Of a stretch of DNA of 64,000 bases, positions 55,266 to 63,068 are shown piece after piece. The first letter of the stretch is position 1. The number at the start of each line of letters is the position of its first letter. The DNA comes from Candidatus Planktophila sp. (GTDB taxonomy: Bacteria; Actinomycetota; Actinomycetes; Nanopelagicales; Nanopelagicaceae): NCBI GenBank assembly GCA_009691135.1, contig SHVF01000001.1, positions 33,649 through 97,648 of the forward strand. The letters are read 5' to 3'. A program made the translations under genes and the position numbers. The notes beneath the pieces are model-generated. The model was not told the DNA's origin and did no database searches. It saw only the letters and a program-made list of their open reading frames with translations.

Positions 55266-55841
55266 TTATTCAGCAGGTTTATTTTCGGCTGCAGGCGTTT
55301 CTTCAACTGCAGCTTCAGATACAACTTCTGCTGTCACATCTTGAGCTGGAACCTCTGCCACCACATCGGCCGTAATCGGTTCGGACACTACTGGAGCTTC
55401 GACAACCGCTTCAGGAGCAGCTGATGCCTCAACAACAACTTCTTCCATGACTTCAGCAACTGGAGTTGAAAGAATTCCATCACCGTAACCTTCGATTCCA
55501 TTTCGCTTTTCGCGAATCTTGGCAGCCTTACCACGTAGGTCACGCAAGTAGTAGAGCTTGGCGCGACGTACATCGCCCTTCTTTACAAGTTCGATCTTTT
55601 CAATAACTGGTGTGTGTACTGGGAAAGTACGTTCTACTCCGACGCCATATGAAACTTTACGGATTGTGAAAGTTTCGCGAACGCCATCGCCCTGACGGCG
55701 AATTACGATTCCTTGGAAGACCTGGATACGGCTCTTGCTACCTTCAATAACGCGAACATGGATTTTTAGTTCATCTCCGGCGCGAAATTGTGGGATGTCG
55801 TGGCGAAGTGACTTCGCATCAACTGCATCAAGAATATTCAT
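55266..55841 (-). CDS. rplS: 50S ribosomal protein L19 with acidic C-terminal extension
   Basis: 191 aa. Residues ~1-115 are standard L19 ([46 protein letters not shown]). The last ~75 residues are an Ala/Val/Glu-rich, lysine-free low-complexity tail, unusual for L19, which normally ends near residue 115. The ribosome binding site GAGGA is 7 nt before the ATG. A ~150-bp leader with a hairpin precedes it. Confidence 0.95.
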   Translation of the reverse strand: MNILDAVDAKSLRHDIPQFRAGDELKIHVRVIEGSKSRIQVFQGIVIRRQGDGVRETFTIRKVSYGVGVERTFPVHTPVIEKIELVKKGDVRRAKLYYLRDLRGKAAKIREKRNGIEGYGDGILSTPVAEVMEEVVVEASAAPEAVVEAPVVSEPITADVVAEVPAQDVTAEVVSEAAVEETPAAENKPAE

Positions 55842-55881
55842 CGTATGGTCCTCATCTATTTAATGCTTATTTAAGCCGATT

Positions 55882-55912
55882 GCAGCGTGGCATTAACTGC
55901 CGCGCAGACTGC
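55882..55912 (-). promoter_or_regulatory. Hairpin in the rplS leader
   Basis: Minus-strand GCGCGGCA-GTTAA-TGCCACGC folds with one C-A mismatch, flanked by GCAG/CTGC that extend the stem. It is about 40 nt upstream of the L19 start. Ribosomal protein genes are often autoregulated through such leaders; a binding role is inferred. Confidence 0.4.
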
Positions 55913-55990
55913 GTATCTTGCCACACAAGGGGCGCCCAGCGTAAATCGGCCTCCACCCTCACGCTTACCCCTTCTGCCGGGGCCTGAAAA

Positions 55991-56755
55991 TTACTCGGAC
56001 ATTCCCAAAATCGAGCAGAGTTGAGCATGCAGGCTTGCCCCAGCGACGATCGAAGTTTGTAACGGTGCGCTGCCGTGTTGGGTGAATTTGGCACCGGCTT
56101 CCAGAGCGATCAGACTGCCAGCCGCCCAATCCCATTCTTTCAATCCGGATTCATAAAAACCATCAATTGCTCCCATCGCTACATGGCAGAAATCAACCGC
56201 TGCAGCGCCATTGCGACGAACATCGCGTGCGATAGGAACTATTTTTGCAAGATCTTCTAATTGAGAAAAGCGATTGGCAACATCGTATTGAAATCCAGTT
56301 GAAATTAACGCTCGGTCTAGCTCGATTGGTTCATTGCAGGAAATTTTATATCCATTATAAAAAGCGCCACCGCCACGCATTGCCGTCCATGTTGAGTTTA
56401 TTGTTGGCGCGGTCACGACTCCGACAATTGAACCTTCGCTATCTTTTGCCGCAATTGAAACGTTCCAGCCCGGTAAACCGTAAACGTAATTTACAGTTCC
56501 ATCGAGTGGGTCTATCACCCAGGTAATCCCCGATTTACTTGGTCGTTCCGTACCTTCTTCGCCGATAATTCCGTCATCCGGTCGAGCTGCAAGAATCGCA
56601 TCGACTATGAATTTTTCGGCTGCGACATCCATTTGAGTGGCAATATCGATAGCCGTGGATTTAGATGAAATCTCAAAGGCCGGTGGGCGCTTCATTAGTA
56701 GCGCTGCCGCTTGCGCACCTGTTTTTTCTGCCAGTTTTAACAAATCTTGATACAT
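55991..56755 (-). CDS. suhB: Inositol monophosphatase family protein
   Basis: 254 aa Mg-dependent, Li-sensitive phosphatase family. Metal motifs GEEGTERPSK, WVIDPLDGTVNYVYGLPGW and the C-terminal LKEWDWAAGSLIALEAGA. Substrate may be inositol phosphate, histidinol phosphate or similar. Leaderless: TAGACT lies 6 nt before the ATG. It is divergent from sepH, as in other actinobacteria. Confidence 0.92.
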   Translation of the reverse strand: MYQDLLKLAEKTGAQAAALLMKRPPAFEISSKSTAIDIATQMDVAAEKFIVDAILAARPDDGIIGEEGTERPSKSGITWVIDPLDGTVNYVYGLPGWNVSIAAKDSEGSIVGVVTAPTINSTWTAMRGGGAFYNGYKISCNEPIELDRALISTGFQYDVANRFSQLEDLAKIVPIARDVRRNGAAAVDFCHVAMGAIDGFYESGLKEWDWAAGSLIALEAGAKFTQHGSAPLQTSIVAGASLHAQLCSILGMSE

Positions 56756-56761
56756 AGTTGC

Positions 56762-56767
56762 AGTCTA
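56762..56767 (-). promoter_or_regulatory. Leaderless -10 element for suhB (TAGACT)
   Basis: Minus-strand TAGACT, then GCAACT, then the suhB ATG at 56755. Confidence 0.55.
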
Positions 56768-56802
56768 GGGCTCAACTTCTCCAAATTTCCTACTTGATCA
56801 GT

Positions 56803-56808
56803 TATTCT
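56803..56808 (+). promoter_or_regulatory. Leaderless -10 element for sepH (TATTCT)
   Basis: TATTCT, then CACACCT (7 nt), then the sepH ATG at 56816; no ribosome binding site. Confidence 0.5.
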
Positions 56809-56815
56809 CACACCT

Positions 56816-57724
56816 ATGACTGAGCTACGCCTGACCGGCAAAACCCCAGATGGGGTGCACCTTGCGCTCACAGATCAAAACGGTGTCGAATTTTCTCTGC
56901 GCATTAGTGACATTCTGCGCGCCACCGTAAATCAACTGCGCCTTACCGCTGTTCCAGTTCGCGATGAAAATGAAACGATGAGTGTTAAAGAGATGCAACG
57001 CCGTCTGCGCGCTGGCGAAACTATGGATTCAATAGCACGCGAGGGAAATATCTCGGTAGAAAAAGTTGAACGTTTTGCTGGCCCTATTTTGCAAGAGCGA
57101 ATTTTTATTATTGATCAGGTACATGGTTTATCCCCTCGTCGCGAAGGTAAAGATGGCAGTCGTGATAACTTAACTTTTATTGAATTAGTGATTTCAAAGT
57201 TAGCACCGCGCGGAGTTGACATTGATGCACTCAATTGGAGTACTTGGCGCCTAGAAGATGGCACATGGACGATCGAACTTCATTATCCAAACCGCGATAA
57301 CTCAGGCGTTGCGCAATTTAGTTATGACGGAAAACGTCGCAGTATTTCTGCACTTGATGAGAACGCATCATGGATTATGGGTGAAGAAGCACCTGCTCGA
57401 CGTATTGAACCTGGACTTATTTACTCACAGCCAAAACATCCTTCACGAGCTAGCGCTCCAACAGAAGCACGTGAACCGATCCGAATCGATAGCGCGCCAA
57501 TACGCAGCGTTGCATCATCACTTGATGATCTTCCCGATAACGATCCAACTGATGAAGAATTTGAAGCACAAATAACCCGTGAGACTCCACGCTTGGTTTC
57601 TATTCGCGAGACTCCAGCACCTGCAGATAAGGCTGATGGAATTACCGCGCGCGCCAAGGTTCCATCATGGGATGAAATTATGTTTGGACAGAAGCCAACA
57701 GATGAAAGTAAACCTGAAAACTAA
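56816..57724 (+). CDS. sepH: Septation protein SepH
   Basis: 302 aa (formerly DUF3071). SepH binds FtsZ and promotes its assembly in actinobacteria. Conserved N-terminal domain: MTELRLTGKTPDGVHLALTD, EFSLRISDILRATVNQ and the helix-turn-helix-like SVKEMQRRLRAGETMDSIA. The C-terminal ~110 residues are acidic, Pro/Glu-rich and probably unstructured, as in SepH. Its TAA overlaps the next gene's stop in CTAA. Confidence 0.94.
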   Translation: MTELRLTGKTPDGVHLALTDQNGVEFSLRISDILRATVNQLRLTAVPVRDENETMSVKEMQRRLRAGETMDSIAREGNISVEKVERFAGPILQERIFIIDQVHGLSPRREGKDGSRDNLTFIELVISKLAPRGVDIDALNWSTWRLEDGTWTIELHYPNRDNSGVAQFSYDGKRRSISALDENASWIMGEEAPARRIEPGLIYSQPKHPSRASAPTEAREPIRIDSAPIRSVASSLDDLPDNDPTDEEFEAQITRETPRLVSIRETPAPADKADGITARAKVPSWDEIMFGQKPTDESKPEN

Positions 57725-58824
57725 TTAACGACTGCAGTTAAAAGCGGCACATAGCTTTCTATATCAGTATCTCCCCCATGATGGCCCACCATGGAACTTT
57801 CCTGATTTTCTCGTTCGGCGTCAATCAAAATTAAATCACCTTGTGCGATTACAACTATGTCACCAATGCGATCGGATGCATCCGCACTAACTTCGCCACC
57901 GAAGAGACCGGAATTCTTTGCCTCTTCTCGGGTATGGACAATTGCTTTTGCACCCAAGAATTCACGCCAACGTTGTGCGCTCTCTTGAATTGCAGTTGCG
58001 CTTGCCCCATCTCTTAGATATAAATGCCGAGCGCGTGGTTCGCCCGCAATCGTTGCGATATCTGTGGCTAAATCATTATCTCGGCCAATCACAATTTTTT
58101 CACCGACATTGATCATTCCGTGATCAGCCGTTAACCAGAGCCTTGATTGACGTGGCAGTTGCTGCAATAATTTTGCAACTAATTGGTCGATAGCAGTAAG
58201 AGCCGCTAACCATTTATCAGATCCCACGCCATCACTGTGTCCTGCAACATCTAAATCATTTACATATAGATAGACAAAGGCTGGCGTAGTTTTCAACGCT
58301 TGCACTGTCTCTATAACTAAATCTGCATGGGTATTAGCGCCCTTGTACTGCGCGCCACGAAATACTGCACGCGTAAAACCAGAGTCTTCATAACGCTTTG
58401 CTGCAACATGTGTGACATTTATATTCTTCGCTGCTGCGCGCTCAAAGAGTGTTGGGATCGGCTGCCAAATTACTGGGTCTACACGTTCATCCCATCGCAG
58501 CGAATTTAAGATTCGTCCCCCACTTCGCGGTACTTGAACTGTATATCCCAGCATTCCGTGTTCGCCAGGATTTACGCCAGTTGTAAGCGTTGCCAGACTT
58601 GTTGCAGTCGTTGATGGAAATGAAGTTTTAACAGCGCCATGTCTAATTAAAGATGTCATCGTCGGAATGTAAGACGCATATTTAGCGACCACATCTGCGC
58701 CCAGTCCATCAATTAAGAAAAGTAGCTCGCGTCCAGCTGGGCTTGGTCCGCATTGAATTTGATCGATCAAGTCGGCTAACCCCAGACTGGCAAAGAGCGA
58801 TGGAGTGATTTGCGAAAGTTGCAC
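57721..58824 (-). CDS. Alkaline-phosphatase-fold nucleotide pyrophosphatase/phosphodiesterase
   Basis: 367 aa. Metal Asp in LFLIDGLGADV, nucleophile region FPSTTATSLATL, NDLDVAGHSDG and WLTADHGMINVG are the phosphodiesterase/sulfatase superfamily metal sites. No signal peptide is seen, so it is cytoplasmic. Start is a GTG at 58824. An alkaline-phosphatase family gene next to sepH is a common actinobacterial arrangement; substrate unknown. Confidence 0.88.
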   Translation of the reverse strand: MQLSQITPSLFASLGLADLIDQIQCGPSPAGRELLFLIDGLGADVVAKYASYIPTMTSLIRHGAVKTSFPSTTATSLATLTTGVNPGEHGMLGYTVQVPRSGGRILNSLRWDERVDPVIWQPIPTLFERAAAKNINVTHVAAKRYEDSGFTRAVFRGAQYKGANTHADLVIETVQALKTTPAFVYLYVNDLDVAGHSDGVGSDKWLAALTAIDQLVAKLLQQLPRQSRLWLTADHGMINVGEKIVIGRDNDLATDIATIAGEPRARHLYLRDGASATAIQESAQRWREFLGAKAIVHTREEAKNSGLFGGEVSADASDRIGDIVVIAQGDLILIDAERENQESSMVGHHGGDTDIESYVPLLTAVVN

Positions 58825-58856
58825 GGAGTTATCTTCTCATGGGTAAGGTTGGGGTT

Positions 58857-59771
58857 ATGAACCACCGTATGCCATTTACACCATCGCCAGAAGTTGCTGC
58901 CGCACTTGCAGAAGGTCGCCCGATCGTCGCACTTGAATCCACGATCATCAGCCATGGTTTACCTCGGCCTCAAAATCTAGAAGTGGCTCGCGAAGTTGAA
59001 GATATTGTCCGCGATCACGGCGCTGTGCCCGCAACAATTGCGGTGCTCGATGGCGTTGTTCATGTCGGTTTAACTGATGACCAACTTAAGGAAATCGCCA
59101 ATCGTGACGACATTGCTAAAGCATCTAGTCGCGATCTGGCAATCATTTCTGCAACTGGAAAGTCTGCAGCAACAACTGTTGCGGCAACCTCTCACCTAGC
59201 AGCGTTAGCCGGAATTCGCATCTTTGCAACAGGTGGTTTAGGTGGAGTACATCGCGATGCTACTGAAACTTTCGACGAATCTGCAGATCTGACCGCATTA
59301 TCACAACTAGATATAACTGTTGTATGCGCCGGCGTTAAATCAATTCTTGATGTTGCTGCAACGTTAGAGCGCCTCGAAACTTTGGCGATCGGCGTAGTCG
59401 GATATAGAACAACTTCCTTCCCTGGCTTTTATTTAACGGATTCTGGTTTCACTATCGAGCACAGTGCGCAAAACGCAGCTGAAATTGCCAAAATAATTCG
59501 AACGCGTGAAGCACTGCGTACTAATAAGAGCGCGCTGATTGTGGCAAATCCAGTCAAGCACGAGATGAATCGCAAGCGCCATGATGCCATTCTCAAGAGT
59601 GGGTTAACGGCTGCTCGCAAGGCCAGAATTACTGGTAAGGCAGTTACTCCATTCTTGCTAGAGCATTTCCACACCACCAGCCAAGGCGAATCACTTTCAG
59701 TCAATATAGAAATAATCAAATCTAACTCGGCACTTGCCGCAGATATTGCAGTTGCGAAGCAACACCACTAA
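58857..59771 (+). CDS. psuG: Pseudouridine-5'-phosphate glycosidase
   Basis: 304 aa from ATG at 58857, which lies 7 nt after TAAGGT; an ATG at 58839 would add six residues. Splits pseudouridine 5'-phosphate to uracil and ribose 5-phosphate. Motifs: IVALESTIISHGLPRPQNLE, TIAVLDGVVHVGL, TTVAATSHLAALAGIRIFATGG and ALIVANPV. The kinase gene follows by 15 bp, forming the psuG-psuK salvage pair. Confidence 0.94.
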   Translation: MNHRMPFTPSPEVAAALAEGRPIVALESTIISHGLPRPQNLEVAREVEDIVRDHGAVPATIAVLDGVVHVGLTDDQLKEIANRDDIAKASSRDLAIISATGKSAATTVAATSHLAALAGIRIFATGGLGGVHRDATETFDESADLTALSQLDITVVCAGVKSILDVAATLERLETLAIGVVGYRTTSFPGFYLTDSGFTIEHSAQNAAEIAKIIRTREALRTNKSALIVANPVKHEMNRKRHDAILKSGLTAARKARITGKAVTPFLLEHFHTTSQGESLSVNIEIIKSNSALAADIAVAKQHH

Positions 59772-59786
59772 ACAAAAGGAAAATGG

Positions 59787-60692
59787 ATGTCAATACAAGT
59801 ACTTTGTATCGGTGATGTGATGCTCGATGTCATAGTCCGCATAGATGTTGCACCAGAGAAAATTAACTACGGCAGTGATACTACAAGTCGCATTAGCACC
59901 GGCAGCGGTGGCGCTGCAGGTAATGTGGCTGCTTGGCTGACCCGCACTGATGCGCGCAGCACAATCATTTGCCACGTCGGCGGTGACCCTGCAGGTGCGA
60001 CGATCGTTGCCGACTTCGATGCCTTGGGGGTTGAACACGGAGAACTAGTTATTTCAGGTCAAGCATCAGGCGTAGTTATCATCTTGGTTGATTCATCAGG
60101 CGAACGAACCATGTTTCCCGAAAAGGGTGCAAACTCCAGTTTGACTATCTCTGATTTACCAGAGCTATCGAAATTTCAAGCAGTCTACATTTCTGGATAT
60201 GCACTTTTAAATCCTTTAGCTCGCCCAGGTGTGTTGGCGATGATTGAAAAAATCAAGGCAGATAACATCACTATTTATTTCGATCCCGCTTCGGTTGGCA
60301 CGATGAAAGATGTATCCGATACCGAAATGCATCAATGGTTCTCACTGATGAATGTTCTTCTCTTAAATGAAGAAGAGTCCATATATCTAACGGGATCGGT
60401 AGATATGGAGCGTGCCTTAGATTATTTGTTGGATTACTCTGAAGTCGTGGTGATCAAACGCGGATCATTGGGCGCAATTGCCAAGACGCGTGGTTTTGAT
60501 TCAATTAGCGTCCCCGCAGTTCCTGCATCTGTGGTGGATACAACTGGGGCTGGCGATAGTTTTGCAGCGGGATTTATTGCAACTTATGCCAGAAGTCACG
60601 ACTTAACTGCTGCCCTGACATCAGGAACGCAATTAGCAGCCGGATGTGTTGCAATCGTTGGTGGCAGACCGCGTGTAGGTACCGCGATTTAG
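59787..60692 (+). CDS. psuK: PfkB-family kinase, probable pseudouridine kinase
   Basis: 301 aa ribokinase-like fold. N-terminal IGDVMLDVIV, GSGGAAGNVAAWL and the C-terminal VVDTTGAGDSFAAGFIA with the catalytic Asp. Family alone does not give the substrate; direct linkage to psuG points to pseudouridine phosphorylation. AAAGGA lies 6 nt before the ATG. Confidence 0.85.
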   Translation: MSIQVLCIGDVMLDVIVRIDVAPEKINYGSDTTSRISTGSGGAAGNVAAWLTRTDARSTIICHVGGDPAGATIVADFDALGVEHGELVISGQASGVVIILVDSSGERTMFPEKGANSSLTISDLPELSKFQAVYISGYALLNPLARPGVLAMIEKIKADNITIYFDPASVGTMKDVSDTEMHQWFSLMNVLLLNEEESIYLTGSVDMERALDYLLDYSEVVVIKRGSLGAIAKTRGFDSISVPAVPASVVDTTGAGDSFAAGFIATYARSHDLTAALTSGTQLAAGCVAIVGGRPRVGTAI

Positions 60693-60717
60693 CCATTTAA
60701 CTTGGCAGAATGCGAGC

Positions 60718-62244
60718 ATGTCAACAGTAAAGAAGGCGGCAACATCGACCAAGGCTAAGAAGCCAGTTGGACCAAAACCTGGCGAATATCCTGGCAAGAT
60801 TGTTGATATAGATGTTTCATCTGAAATGTCTGAGTCTTTTCTTGAGTATGCATATTCAGTTATTTACTCACGCGCACTTCCAGATGCGCGAGATGGTTTA
60901 AAACCGGTTCACCGTCGCATCTTGCATCAGATGGCCGATATGGGACTTCGCCCAGAACGTGGCCATGTAAAGAGTGCGCGTGTTGTCGGTGAAGTAATGG
61001 GTAAGTTGCACCCGCACGGTGACTCTGCAATTTATGACGCACTTGTTCGCATGGCGCAATCTTTTTCTATGCAGGTTCCACTAATTGATGGACACGGAAA
61101 CTTTGGTTCACTAGATTCTGGACCTGCTGCGATGCGTTACACCGAAGCGCGTCTGGCGCAGGCTGCGATGGCAATGGTTGCCGAAGCCGATGAAGACACT
61201 GTTGATTTTGGTCCAAACTATGACGGCCAATTACTTGAGCCTCTTGTATTGCCTGCCGCTTATCCAAACTTGCTAGTAAATGGTGGTTCCGGAATTGCTG
61301 TTGGTATGGCTACCAACATGGCGCCACATAATTTAGGCGAAGTAATCGCTGCTACTAAGTTTCTAATTGATAATCCCAAGGCAACGCTAAATCAATTGAT
61401 GAAGCATATTCCTGGACCAGATTTCCCTACTGGCGGAGAACTTGTCGGCGCCGAAGGCGTGCGCGAGGCATATGCCACCGGGAAAGGATCATTCAAAGTT
61501 CGTGCCAGCGTTGAAATTAGCAAAGTAACTTCACGCAAGATGGGCATCACAATTAAGGAGTTGCCATTTAACATCGGGCCTGAAAAAGTTGTTGAACGTA
61601 TCGCAGATTTAGCTAAAGCAAAGAAGATCCAGGGCATTTCAGACATCATCGATTTAACCGATGGCCAGACAGGCACAAACGTCGTTATCGAGCTAAAGAA
61701 TGGTTTTGAACCAGAAGCCGTCCTTGAACAGCTCTACAAATTAACACCGATGGAAGATGCTTTTGCGATCAACGCAGTTGCACTGGTCAAGGGCCGCCCA
61801 CAAACGCTGGGGCTGAAGGAACTTTTGCAGGTATTTATCGATCACCGCATCGAAGTTGTACGTCGCCGTTCGCAATACCGTAAAGCAAAGGCAGAAAGCC
61901 GCCTTTCCATGGTTGATGGTTTGCTTAAAGCAATTATCGATATCGATAAAGTAATTAAAATTATCCGTGGCAGCGATGATGCCGCAGCGGCTAAAGAGAA
62001 GTTGATCAAAGATTTAAAGTTAAATGATGAGCAAGCAACTTATATCCTGGATATGCCACTTCGTCGCTTGACCAAGATGAGCAAACTCGAACTCGAGAGT
62101 GAGCAGAAAGAACTCAAAACAATTATTTCTGCTCTCACGACCTTGCTTAAGTCAGAAGAAAACATCAAAGCACAGGTTGCAACCGAACTAACTACAGTTG
62201 GTAAATCTTTCTCAACTCCGCGCAGAACCAAAATTCTGCAGTAG
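60718..62244 (+). CDS. parC: Topoisomerase IV subunit A lacking the C-terminal domain
   Basis: 508 aa. DNA cleavage subunit: winged helix SYAYSVI-like EYAYSVIYSRALPDARDG, GEVMGKLHPHGDSAIYDALV, active-site Tyr in AAMRYTEARL (~141), tower and coiled-coil gate ending near TPRRTKIL. Full-length ParC/GyrA is about 800 aa; the beta-pinwheel domain is absent. Two stop codons in tandem (TAGTAA) follow, and the next gene is convergent 8 bp away, so no out-of-frame remnant remains. A short basic N-terminal tail precedes the core. Confidence 0.92.
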   Translation: MSTVKKAATSTKAKKPVGPKPGEYPGKIVDIDVSSEMSESFLEYAYSVIYSRALPDARDGLKPVHRRILHQMADMGLRPERGHVKSARVVGEVMGKLHPHGDSAIYDALVRMAQSFSMQVPLIDGHGNFGSLDSGPAAMRYTEARLAQAAMAMVAEADEDTVDFGPNYDGQLLEPLVLPAAYPNLLVNGGSGIAVGMATNMAPHNLGEVIAATKFLIDNPKATLNQLMKHIPGPDFPTGGELVGAEGVREAYATGKGSFKVRASVEISKVTSRKMGITIKELPFNIGPEKVVERIADLAKAKKIQGISDIIDLTDGQTGTNVVIELKNGFEPEAVLEQLYKLTPMEDAFAINAVALVKGRPQTLGLKELLQVFIDHRIEVVRRRSQYRKAKAESRLSMVDGLLKAIIDIDKVIKIIRGSDDAAAAKEKLIKDLKLNDEQATYILDMPLRRLTKMSKLELESEQKELKTIISALTTLLKSEENIKAQVATELTTVGKSFSTPRRTKILQ

Positions 62245-62252
62245 TAAAAATA

Positions 62253-63011
62253 CTACCTCGGCTTCAATACTGCAGTTCCTTTTTCGTGGCTGAGAAATTC
62301 TAACTCGTAGCCAGGAAGTGCCTTCAAAAACATCTCGGCTAGATCTCTCTCACCTTCACGGTTTGCATCATCGAGAACAATTACCGCCTTTGGAGACAAT
62401 TTAGAAAGACACTGTTCGATTACTGGGTGGCGAGCCGTGTCATCCTTAGATCCCGGAGGGCCATCTATGAATAAAAGGTCGATCTGATCAATATCCGATA
62501 ACGCTGAAATGTCATACCAATCGCTACCGCCTGCAAGTGGCTTCAATGGAGCCACTCTTAGATCCACGTTTGTAATGTCGTGGTCCTGCAATAAAGATCT
62601 TGTCTTTCCCGCAAACTCTTGTAGATGATCGATGCTAAATACTTTTGCACTTGGTGTTGCCTTGGCTAAAACCAGAGTTGAAATCCCTGATCCGAGATCT
62701 AGAACTACCTTCGGTTTAATCCTCTTTGAAATGCTAAGCAAGGTTAGTAAGACATCGGCAGAAGCAGCCCAGCTACGTAGCCCAGGAATTGTCGCCTTGA
62801 AATCCATTAAGTTGATTAGTTGAGCGAAATATTCTGATTGTCGGTAATGCTGCCAATTCTCTTCGCGAGATCGCTTGCTTAAAATAAGTGGATCTCTTTC
62901 GGATTTTGACATATTTCTGAGCTTTGCCGAAATTCTTCTTGATAAGCGAATCTGATAGATCATCAACACGCATAAAGTTATTAAGCCGAGGTAGATAATC
63001 ACTTTGGACAT
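62253..63011 (-). CDS. Membrane-anchored class I SAM-dependent methyltransferase
   Basis: 252 aa. One N-terminal membrane segment (residues ~3-20), then a basic stretch, then a Rossmann methyltransferase: VVLDLGSGISTLVLAK (SAM motif I, ~98), VFSIDHL (acidic loop), IDLLFIDGPPG and AVIVLDDANREGE. It resembles O-methyltransferases acting on surface glycans or small molecules, but the substrate is unknown. Leaderless: TAGTAT is 6 nt before the ATG. Confidence 0.8.
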   Translation of the reverse strand: MSKVIIYLGLITLCVLMIYQIRLSRRISAKLRNMSKSERDPLILSKRSREENWQHYRQSEYFAQLINLMDFKATIPGLRSWAASADVLLTLLSISKRIKPKVVLDLGSGISTLVLAKATPSAKVFSIDHLQEFAGKTRSLLQDHDITNVDLRVAPLKPLAGGSDWYDISALSDIDQIDLLFIDGPPGSKDDTARHPVIEQCLSKLSPKAVIVLDDANREGERDLAEMFLKALPGYELEFLSHEKGTAVLKPR

Positions 63012-63017
63012 TTGAGA

Positions 63018-63023
63018 ATACTA
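63018..63023 (-). promoter_or_regulatory. Leaderless -10 element for the methyltransferase (TAGTAT)
   Basis: Minus-strand TAGTAT, then TCTCAA, then ATG at 63011. Confidence 0.45.
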
Positions 63024-63068
63024 CGGTCATTGTTTAGGATAGGTAAATACTGTGGGAGAATTCATCAA

